Below, one piece after another: positions 46,925-54,181 of a stretch of 64,000 nt of DNA. The position numbers and the translations under genes were made by a program. The stretch spans positions 62,001-126,000 of the forward strand of contig JADJRU010000051.1 of assembly GCA_016712105.1 (NCBI GenBank), read 5' to 3'. The first letter of the stretch is position 1. Each line of letters starts with the position of its first letter. The notes beneath the pieces are model-generated. The model saw nothing but the letters and a program-made list of their open reading frames with translations. It made no database searches and was not told where the DNA came from. This DNA comes from Ahniella sp. Its GTDB lineage: Bacteria; Pseudomonadota; Gammaproteobacteria; Xanthomonadales; Ahniellaceae.

Positions 46925-49912
46925 ATGCAGAAACTTCTCGCCGTGTTGTTGTTGTGCTGGCTGGCAAGTTCCGGTGTGCGGGCTGCCGAGTCCGGTTTGT
47001 TCCCATCGCGGACCTGGGACATTCGTCAGTTCCAGGCCAGCGGGATCTTCCCTTCGCCGCCGTTCTTCGCGATTGCGCAGTCCAAGGATGGTTTGATTTA
47101 TGTCGGCGATAACCTCGGCCTTCTCGAGTTTGATGGCCGCACCTGGCGCCGTTTGCCGATCGAACTGAATTCGGCAGTCACGTTGATCGGTTCAACCCGA
47201 TCCGGTGGACTGGTTGTCGGCGGCAACGAAATCCTGATGGTCTTTCCCGATGTTCGCGATTTGTCGCGATCCATCGATGTCGCCGCCGCACTGGAGGGCG
47301 GGTTCCACGGCAGCGGCGAATTTTGGGAAATTGCCGAAGATGACGCGCAGTGGTGTGTTCGGTCAACTGCCTTGCTGGTTTGTTCCGACAAAGACGGGTT
47401 CTGGAAGTTACGGACCAAGACCGGGTATGGACGCATCTTTTCCGGACGAAATTCCATCTATTTGCAGGAAGACGGTGTCGGGCTCTTGCGGGTAGGCATG
47501 CGCGCTCTGAAGCCGATGCCGGGCGCTGAACAATTCGCCGACATTGGGATTTACTCGCTCACGGAGAGTCCGGAAAGCAACATCACTGCCGTTACGCGGA
47601 CGCCACAGGCAATTTGGCGATGGAACGCGCTCGAATCCCCCGGGCCGCCCAACATGATCGACAGTTCTCAACCCGGAAATGCCCATCGGTATTGGCATTC
47701 GATCCGAAACAGGCAGAATTATCCTGCCTGAAGAGGAGAAGGGCGTCGCAATCATCGATGAGTCCGGCGCAATCGTCGACAGGATTGAGCCTCCAGGATT
47801 TGGCCGTTTCCCCTGGGGCAAAGGCACTTCTAGTTGATCGAGAGGGTGCCCTATGGGTGACTTGGAGAACCGCGATCACACGTATCGAGTACCCATCGCG
47901 CATGAGTTTCTTCCCCATGCCTTCAGGTGCATATGGGGAGTCATTTTCGCTCACGCGCACATCGCTTGGCTTGACGACCTGGCGGGGAAGCCGCGCGATG
48001 ATCTTGATGCCGGAGGCTGATTCCAGACGGTGGTCATTCAAGGAGTCAGAGGTAAGGCTTCCGATCATCCTGAACATCAACCAAGTCCACGGTCACGACA
48101 TCGTCAGCACGATCAATGGCATCCATACTTTCGATGGCAGCGCGCCGGTGGTAAAGAGCGACCACGTTTTTGAAGTGAAAGGGGTTTCCGGTTCGGGCAC
48201 CGAGTTCTGGGTCGGGATGCGACGGGCTGTGGCGCGGATGCATCGCCACAACGGAGCAATCGAAGTTCTGTCGAGGCGAGATGGCCTGAGTTTCGATGTT
48301 GTCTCGATCGCGCAGGAACGGGCAGACGAACTTTGGTTGGCTTCGCTGTCCGGGCGAGTAGTCAGACTGACTTTCGACGCAACCCAGACTCTGGCTGATG
48401 CCAATCTTGTTGAATTTGATCAAGATTCCGGGTTGCCGAAAGGCAAAATAAAGCTGGAAACAATCGCCGGCAAAGTGCGTTTTTGCACAGCATGCTGGTT
48501 TCATGGATTTCGTTTCGGGTCGATTCTTGCCGAGTCAGGATTTGCCGGTTTCCGAGACCGGTTTCGCGCAGGAATTCGTGAAAATCGACACTGACCAAAT
48601 CCTGATCAGCAACTCAACCGGAAGCCTTCGTTTGTTGACGAGGGACATTGAGGGTACGTTTCGGTACAAGCCGAGCGTGTTCGACGAAGTGGCCGGCTTA
48701 GGCATAACTCGGGCGATTCACGCTGACCCAGATGGCAATGTATGGCTTGCTACGGATTCAGGCATCGTGAGAATCGATCCGAAGCGGGATGCGCCGAACT
48801 CCGAGCCATCGACTGTGATGATTCGGAGCATTCTGTCTGGCGAACACGTTCTCTATGATGGTCTGACGACGATGTCCACAACAGAAGTCGCTGAGGGTGG
48901 AAGTTTGCGTTTCGGCTTTGCACTGCCGAGCTATCGTGCGCCCGAAATGAACCAATACAGGTCAAGGATTCGCCCATCACACTCGGATAACGCGAGTTGG
49001 TCTGCATGGAGCAATGAAACCAAACGCGATTTCACAAATCTGGCCGGCGGCGACTTCCTGTTTGAGGTTCAGGCCAAGGACGCATCAGGCGTTTCTGGCG
49101 GACAAGCATCTGTGCCCATCATCGTAGTCGCGCCGTGGTATCGGCGGACATGGGCGATCGTGACCTTCTGGATTGCGGGTTTGTTTTTGGTGCTTGCCGG
49201 CGTCCAATGGCGAGTTCGGGCGCTGAGAGCAAGAAGCGCCGAGCTCGAGCGACTTGTTGCCATCAAGACGGAAGCGCTGCAACTCGCTGCGACCACTGAC
49301 CCGCTGACTGGATTGTGGAATCGCCATCGATTCGGACAATGGGTTCGGGACGAAATTCCGTCCATCAATGCAAACGTCGCCCATGCTGCAGACTCGGACC
49401 GTGTCGAGTTGATTGCCTGCGTGATCGACCTGGATCATTTCAAGCGAGTCAATGACCAGCACGGACATGCGGCTGGTGATGCAGTCTTGAGGGCAGTTGC
49501 TGAGCGGTTGATGGCGATGCGACAACCCGGTGATCTGGTATTCCGTTTCGGCGGCGAGGAATTTGTCTACCTGGGTGTTCAGCGTCACCGCTCCGAGGGC
49601 AAGAAGCTTGCCGAGCGAATCGTCCATGAGATCGCCCAGATCAATGTAGAGTTGGACTCAGGCGTCTTGCTCGACCCGACAGCCTCTGTGGGCTGGTCGG
49701 TTTATCCGTTCTACCGGGAGCGTGCCGACTTGTTCAGTATCGATTTTGTACTTGGCCTCGCCGATCGGGCCCTGTATCTGGCGAAGCAGGTGGGGCGTAA
49801 CCGTGCCTATGGATATCTCCCGAATATCGGTGTCGACGAAATCGACCGGACCCAGGCGGATTGGCGTGCCCAGGTATTCAATCGCCACACGGATTTTTTG
49901 AAACGCGTATGA
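46925..49912 (+). CDS. membrane diguanylate cyclase with two-component-propeller sensor, broken by at least three frame changes
   Basis: A second propeller cyclase, about 994 residues when the frames are joined. A signal peptide (MQKLLAVLLLCWLASSGVRA) is followed by diverged propeller blades (LIYVGDNLGLLEFDG, ALWVTWRTAITRIEYP, VWLATDSGIVRIDP), a Y_Y_Y-like region (FLFEVQAKDASGV), one membrane helix (AIVTFWIAGLFLVLAGVQW), and a GGDEF domain with DLDHFKRVNDQHGH and GGEEF. No RxxD inhibitory site is present (QPGD aligned). Frame changes lie near 47658, near 47800 and at the T-run 48480-48484, where one T too many is the best fit. The part between 47665 and 47815 reads sensibly in a third frame (GVAIIDESGAIVDRIEPPG). 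It is divergent from the peptide cluster across 130 bases. Confidence 0.8.
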
Positions 49913-50592
49913 GTTTCCATGGGTTGATGATTGGTGCATCGGGATTGGTCGGCGGGCTGGCGTTGCCGCGGTTGCTGGATCGTGCGCAGTCCGAGGGCTC
50001 GGTGCTGATTGTGCCGACTCGTCGCGAGTTGGCTTTGGAGCACAAGGCCCTGCGTCCGATTGTTGGCGAGATGCAGGAAGCGCGCGTCGATCGGCAGGTC
50101 GCTTCGATTCTTCGTGATGCGAATGCGCGGCTGGATGTGTTTGTGTCGTGTCTCGGCACAACCATCCGCCAGGCCGGTTCACAGGCGGCGTTTCGTGCCG
50201 TGGACTTCGAACTGGTGCATGCCATGGCCGAAGTAGCCCGGCGTCATGGCGCACGCCAGGCCATCCTGGTGTCGTCGGTGGGTGCCGATGCGACGTCGCG
50301 GAATTTCTATCTGCGGACGAAGGGCGAGCTCGAGCTGGAGATGGAGCGTCTCGGATTTGCGCGGTGTGATTTCCTGCAGCCCGGACTGTTGATCGGCGAT
50401 CGGGCCGGTCCAAAACGATTTGCCGAACAACTGGGGCAAAAACTGTTGCCTGCGGTGGACCGATTGTTGATGGGTGGGCTCAGTGCCTATCGCTCCATCT
50501 CTGCCGTCACGGTAGCGAGCGCGGTGGTGCGTCTGTATGGCCGCACCGATCCCGGCGTCTTCCGCCACGTATTCCGAGACATGCATGCGTAG
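49909..50592 (+). CDS. NAD(P)-binding Rossmann-fold protein (atypical SDR, TIP30/HTATIP2-like)
   Basis: A 227-residue cytoplasmic protein. GLMIGASGLVGGLALPRLL is the nucleotide-binding loop, VFVSCLGTTIRQAGSQAAF the strand-4 region, AILVSSVGADATSRNFYLRTK contains the Ser and Tyr-x-x-x-Lys-like positions, and ELEMERLGFARCDFLQPGLLIG is the C-terminal extension. These fit the TIP30-like atypical SDRs, which often lack a known activity. The ATG overlaps the cyclase stop (49909-49912), so it is co-translated with it. The TAG stop is the first three bases of a palindromic repeat. Confidence 0.82.
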   Translation: MSFHGLMIGASGLVGGLALPRLLDRAQSEGSVLIVPTRRELALEHKALRPIVGEMQEARVDRQVASILRDANARLDVFVSCLGTTIRQAGSQAAFRAVDFELVHAMAEVARRHGARQAILVSSVGADATSRNFYLRTKGELELEMERLGFARCDFLQPGLLIGDRAGPKRFAEQLGQKLLPAVDRLLMGGLSAYRSISAVTVASAVVRLYGRTDPGVFRHVFRDMHA

Positions 50593-50620
50593 GCTGGGCT
50601 GACGAAGGAAGCCCAGCTAC
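50590..50620 (+). repeat. TAG-headed palindromic repeat providing a stop codon
   Basis: TAG (50590-50592) is the stop of the Rossmann gene. GCTGGGCT (50593-50600) and AGCCCAGC (50610-50617) form the arms around GACGAAGGA. Same family as 4783, 50832 and 51773. A worn second copy sits at about 50667-50697. Confidence 0.75.
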
Positions 50621-50739
50621 TCGAGAAAGCCCATCAGGAAACACGGTGTGGGCGTGTCCAGCCACGTGGCCTGGACTGACGAAGGAAGCCCAGCTACTTG
50701 AGAAAGACCTTCAGGAAACACGGTGTGAGCGTGTCGAGC
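50599..50739 (+). repeat. tandem duplication of a 64-bp segment (77-bp period)
   Basis: 50599-50662 and 50676-50739 are near-identical, both starting CTGACGAAGGAAGCCCAGCT and ending GTGTCNAGC, with only a handful of differences. It lies between the Rossmann gene and the lipoprotein gene, and may shift the latter's promoter. Confidence 0.8.
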
Positions 50740-50805
50740 AAAAGCAAAACCAGGCTGACGCGAAGTAAACTGCTCAGCACCCGTCAGACCGACTTGATTG
50801 ATTCC

Positions 50806-51735
50806 ATGAACATCACACGATTTCGCAAGCAGCTGGGGTTGCTTCGTCAGCCCAGCCTACACGTCCTGTTGCTCTTTCTGCTGTCGGGTTGTGCGACTTC
50901 CAACATCGCATCGCGTTACGAAGCCCTGGACAAGTTTGTCCATGCCGAGGAGTTCAGAGCCTCTTCGAGTCAGGCCGAGATCGTCACTCGGAAATTCGGC
51001 AAGCTGTTCCCTGACGCTTATGATGCTTCTTCGCTTGAACGGCAGAGCGCTGCCGATCTGGACTGGCTGTTCCGGGCGGCGAATGTCGCAGCCGAATACG
51101 GTGCGGAGGGCGGGACCGATTCCATGGTGGCCGCCTATGAGGCTTTGCAAGGTCGTAACGAGGTCTCTGATTTTCATCGGTACTATCTGTATCGGGCTCA
51201 CATGATCGACCGGAGTTGGGACCAGGCGAATGCGCTGGCCGATGAACGGCCGGATGATGATGTGGAGCGGATTCCGGTGCCGAGCGACTTGGTTCCGACG
51301 GGATACTCTGGACCCACGGTGCTTGAGGTTCATCCGAACGACATGAGCTTGCGGCGTGTGCCGATGTCCCTCGGCGGCGGGCGCAGGATCGTGGTCGCGT
51401 TCCATCCGAACTGTCACTTCAGTCGTAATGCATTGGAAGCGATTGCGGGCCAGGTTGAGTCGACCTTGCTGCTTGGACGACTGGGGGTATTGGTTTCACC
51501 ACCGGAGAGCCTGATTCCATTGCGTGATCAAGCCAAGTGGAATCGTGAGCGGCCGGACCTGCCCATGGTTACGGCATACACCACAGAGGAGTGGGAGCCG
51601 TTTTCGTTCCTGCAGACCCCGGGGTTCTATTTTGTTGACGAGGGCAGGATCGTTGGTGAGTTGGTCGGCTGGCCTGCCGATCGAAAGGCTTCGGAGTTTC
51701 TGGACGCTGCTCGGGAAGCGGGTTTTGTTCCTTGA
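50806..51735 (+). CDS. lipoprotein with thioredoxin-like domain
   Basis: A 309-residue predicted outer- or inner-membrane lipoprotein. The lipobox is LLSGC, with Cys at residue 29 after a hydrophobic run. Residues 30-190 are helical (EALDKFVHAEEFR, WLFRAANVAAEYGAEGG). From about 200, RIVVAFHPNCHFSRNALEAI has the position of a thioredoxin active site, but as Cys-x-x-Ser (NCHFS), and FSFLQTPGFYFVDEGRIVGE fits the following strand. A redox role with one cysteine, or binding only, is possible. The first 20 codons overlap a palindromic repeat, so part of the signal peptide is repeat-derived. The ATG at 50806 is preferred to a longer frame that runs into repeats. Confidence 0.7.
   Translation: MNITRFRKQLGLLRQPSLHVLLLFLLSGCATSNIASRYEALDKFVHAEEFRASSSQAEIVTRKFGKLFPDAYDASSLERQSAADLDWLFRAANVAAEYGAEGGTDSMVAAYEALQGRNEVSDFHRYYLYRAHMIDRSWDQANALADERPDDDVERIPVPSDLVPTGYSGPTVLEVHPNDMSLRRVPMSLGGGRRIVVAFHPNCHFSRNALEAIAGQVESTLLLGRLGVLVSPPESLIPLRDQAKWNRERPDLPMVTAYTTEEWEPFSFLQTPGFYFVDEGRIVGELVGWPADRKASEFLDAAREAGFVP
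50832..50860 (-). repeat. palindromic repeat inside the lipoprotein signal peptide
   Basis: Reads GCTGGGGTTGCTTCGTCAGC then CCAGCCTAC, matching the 50590 family in reverse with two mismatches. It encodes residues 10-18 of the lipoprotein (QLGLLRQPSLH). Confidence 0.7.
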
Positions 51736-51772
51736 TCGTCGGGGTAGGCTTGCTGAGGTGCATTGGCAAGTT

Positions 51773-51800
51773 GCTGGGCTTCCCTCGTCAGCCCAGCCTA
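51773..51800 (-). repeat. TAG-headed palindromic repeat providing a stop codon
   Basis: Arms GCTGGGCT (51773-51780) and AGCCCAGC (51790-51797) plus CTA (51798-51800), which is the TAG stop of the minus-strand pseudouridine synthase. It also lies just past the converging lipoprotein gene, so it can serve as a bidirectional terminator. Confidence 0.75.
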
Positions 51801-52565
51801 AGCGGGCACCAATTCGCTGACTTCGATTTGCGAGAGATGCCGCCACTGACCTTTCGGCAGATCGCCCAGTTTCAGGGTGCCGATGGCGATGCGGATGAGG
51901 CGCAGGACGCCTATGTTGTGGGCTTTCAGCAAGCGGCGGATCTGGCGGTTCCGGCCTTCGTCGAGAACGATCTCCAGCCAGGCGTTTTTCTGGCCGGCGC
52001 GCAGGAGCGTGGCTGAACTGGCCGACAGCGATTCGCCGGATTCGATAACGCCGGTTTCCAATGACCGGAGCAGGTCGGCATCCGGGACTCGATCGATCTG
52101 AACGTGGTAGGTCTTGGTGATTACCTGGTTCGGGCGGCCTTCGGTGATGGCTGCTGCCCATGCCGGGTCATTGCAGAACAGCAGCAAACCTTCGCTGGCT
52201 TGATCGAGCCGGCCGACCGGTGCCAGCCAAGGCAAACCCGAGCCATCGAGGCATCGATAGACCGTGTCGCGGCCACGCTCATCGGTGACCGTGGTGACGA
52301 GGCCGCGCGGTTTGTTGAGCATGACGTGGATGCGCTCAACGGCCTCGGCCGAGTGGTTGTCGACCGTGATGTGGTCGCGTTCCATGTGCACCGGAAATTC
52401 CGGATCACGAATCACCTTGCCGTTGACCGCCACACGGCCGTCGCGCACCCAGCGTGCTGCCTCGGTGCGTGAAGCGATGCCGCGCTTCGAAAGGACCCGT
52501 GCAAGGCCATGGCGCGGCGCTTGATCGGGACTCTTTCGATGCGCGGAGGGTGGTGGACGAATCAT
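51798..52565 (-). CDS. RluB/RsuA-family rRNA pseudouridine synthase
   Basis: A 255-residue enzyme that isomerises a uridine in ribosomal RNA. An N-terminal S4 RNA-binding domain (LARVLSKRGIASRTEAARWV, DGRVAVNGKVI) is followed by the catalytic core: HVMLNKPRGLVTT, GRLDQASEGLLLF with the catalytic Asp, KTYHVQIDRVPD, and the terminal EGRNRQIRRLLKAH. It fits RluB/RluE/RluF/RsuA; the target position cannot be fixed from sequence. The ATG at 52563-52565 leaves a short Pro/Arg-rich lead. Confidence 0.9.
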   Translation of the reverse strand: MIRPPPSAHRKSPDQAPRHGLARVLSKRGIASRTEAARWVRDGRVAVNGKVIRDPEFPVHMERDHITVDNHSAEAVERIHVMLNKPRGLVTTVTDERGRDTVYRCLDGSGLPWLAPVGRLDQASEGLLLFCNDPAWAAAITEGRPNQVITKTYHVQIDRVPDADLLRSLETGVIESGESLSASSATLLRAGQKNAWLEIVLDEGRNRQIRRLLKAHNIGVLRLIRIAIGTLKLGDLPKGQWRHLSQIEVSELVPA

Positions 52566-52714
52566 CGACAGCTTTGCGTATGCAGGAAACCTGCAGGTTC
52601 GCGGGTGTCTGCAACTGCGTCAAGCCTTGCTGTTTGGGTGTGCTGGTTGGGGCCGTTCGAGGAAAATTCGGATTGTTTGCTTTGAAGTGTGGGTTGGTGC
52701 TGAGCGAAGCGAAG

Positions 52715-52738
52715 GTAGGCTGGCTTCGCTCAGCCTAC
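52715..52738. repeat. GTAGGCTG..CAGCCTAC inverted repeat
   Basis: Perfect 8-bp arms GTAGGCTG (52715-52722) and CAGCCTAC (52731-52738) around GCTTCGCT. A relative of the 50590 family with a shortened centre, just past the end of the exported protein gene. Confidence 0.65.
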
Positions 52739-52766
52739 ACTTGCCCAGCCCACATATCAGCCGCGT

Positions 52767-53654
52767 TCAATCGCGCAGCATGCCCACCGTGCTGCCGTTG
52801 GCGTAACGCCACGTGCCGTCGACGAGCCGCATTTCCACTTCGTACAGCATCTTGCTGTCGGGCCAAGGTTCTCCTTCCACTTCGAGCAAGACATGGTCGT
52901 CGCTGACTTGTTCACCACCGGTGACCTTGGCTTTCTTGGGAATGCGCATGGTCAGCAGTTCCTTTGCCCACGCGAGGTTTTCTTCCGGCGTGTTGTAGTC
53001 GCGCTGGAAGTCGGCGCCTACCTCGGCGGTCACGAGCGCGAGGATCGCGGCGAGATCGTATCCGCCAACCGCCTTTGCAAGCGCGAACATGGCCTTGGCC
53101 GGGTCACCGCCATCTTTCGCCATGGGCTTGCCGGCCGGGCGGGCCAGGACATCGCTGTCGAACGACACATCGAGTGTCCAACTGCCATCGTCGGTCTCCA
53201 CCGGTTTTTCCGACTTGATCGTGCACGCCACGCGCGTTGCCGTGTTCTCGCTGCATTCTGCGACCAGTGAGCCTTGTTGCCCCATGATCTTGCCGGTCGA
53301 ATCGATGTACTGCGTGCCGCCGACCTTGGCGTTCATCGTGACTTTGCCGTCCAGGTCCACGCTGAACGTCAGGTGGTCCACGTTTGCAGCCGGATCATTG
53401 ATGGCGGTTGTGTACGGATCCATGCTCGCCGTGATCGCCGCACTGTCGACTGCCTTGTTTGTCAGCATCACGTACGTCTGCTTCTGGCGCGGGTTGAACA
53501 TATCGCGAACGCGGAACGCAGCTGCTTCGGTGGGTTTCACTTCGAGGTCGTCGAGCTTGAACGTACCGCTGGTGCTCCCGGCCAGAGCAGGGGTGGCAAC
53601 ACACAGGGCGAGCAGGGTGCACAGGGCCAGTTGGTTCGGACGGACAGTTTTCAT
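52767..53654 (-). CDS. exported protein of unknown function
   Basis: A 295-residue protein with a clear signal peptide (MKTVRPNQLALCTLLALCVATPALA). The first half is rich in beta strands (SGTFKLDDLEVKPTEAAAF, QKQTYVMLTNKAVDSAAI, NVDHLTFSVDLDGKVTMNA) and holds one disulphide-possible Cys pair near ECSENTATRVAC. The last part (VSDDHVLLEVEGEPWPDSK, LYEVEMRLVDGTWRYANG) resembles a cystatin/NTF2-like fold. No family is recognised and no catalytic residues are evident. It is monocistronic, with repeats on both sides. Confidence 0.65.
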   Translation of the reverse strand: MKTVRPNQLALCTLLALCVATPALAGSTSGTFKLDDLEVKPTEAAAFRVRDMFNPRQKQTYVMLTNKAVDSAAITASMDPYTTAINDPAANVDHLTFSVDLDGKVTMNAKVGGTQYIDSTGKIMGQQGSLVAECSENTATRVACTIKSEKPVETDDGSWTLDVSFDSDVLARPAGKPMAKDGGDPAKAMFALAKAVGGYDLAAILALVTAEVGADFQRDYNTPEENLAWAKELLTMRIPKKAKVTGGEQVSDDHVLLEVEGEPWPDSKMLYEVEMRLVDGTWRYANGSTVGMLRD

Positions 53655-53881
53655 GGGCCATCTCCATAGGTGGGGTGATCATAGAAACGAAAGCTGATCG
53701 GAAAACGCACTTGGACTGCAGATTTCATGTGTAGTGGAAGTCGGTCGTTGTGCGTCTTGCCGCGTCAAACAGGAAGCCGGCATGGGTGAATGCAGGAAAA
53801 ACGATTCGTCGGCGACTTGAGATACGTATTTCCCGCTTGAACGGGGCCAAAACAAGTTCCGCGTTGATTGGAACGAAGCAA

Positions 53882-53925
53882 TTCTTCTCCCGCTTGCGGG
53901 AGAAGATGCCGACAGGCAGATGAGG
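53882..53925 (+). repeat. CTTCTCCCGC-type repeat, copy 1
   Basis: TTCTTCTCCCGCTTGCGGGA then GAAGATGCCGACAGGCAGAT and GAGG. The CTTCTCCCGC/GCGGGAGAAG palindrome heads a 20-base tail. Copy 2 at 53954 differs by one base. Confidence 0.75.
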
Positions 53926-53953
53926 CCGGAAAGCTCTGTCTTTAAGCATTATG

Positions 53954-53998
53954 TTCTTCTCCCGCTTCGCGGGAGAAGATGCCGACAGGCAGATGAGG
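53954..53998 (+). repeat. CTTCTCCCGC-type repeat, copy 2
   Basis: Same as 53882-53925 with a TTCGC in place of TTGC at the hairpin tip. Confidence 0.75.
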
Positions 53999-54033
53999 GA
54001 AATCTGGCGACAAACAAATTTCGCGCCAGACGG

Positions 54034-54081
54034 CCCCTCATCCGGTCCTGCGGACCACCTTCTCCCGTAAACGGGAGAAGG
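54034..54081 (-). repeat. CTTCTCCCGT-type repeat, copy 3 (inverted)
   Basis: CCCCTCATCCGGTCCTGCGG then ACCACCTTCTCCCGTAAACG and GGAGAAGG. The palindrome and the CCTCATC end are kept, in the opposite orientation to copies 1 and 2. Confidence 0.65.
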
Positions 54082-54113
54082 ATTCTGTTGCGCGGGGCGA
54101 CCAGGGCACCAAC

Positions 54114-54139
54114 AAAAAACCCCGCCATTTCTGGCGGGG
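54114..54139 (-). terminator. rho-independent terminator for the TonB receptor gene
   Basis: Stem CCCCGCC (54120-54126) / GGCGGGG (54133-54139) with an ATTTCT loop. The A-run 54114-54119 is a U-run for leftward transcripts, 43 bases beyond the receptor stop. Confidence 0.88.
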
Positions 54140-54181
54140 TTCGAGTACAGCCACTTCAAAGTTCAGCCAACTGCGCCGGAA

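Larger units (their letters stand above)
53655..54181. other. repeat-rich intergenic region
   Basis: About 530 bp without a gene between two minus-strand genes. It holds three copies of a CTTCTCCCGC..GCGGGAGAAG element and the terminator of the TonB receptor gene. Confidence 0.6.
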
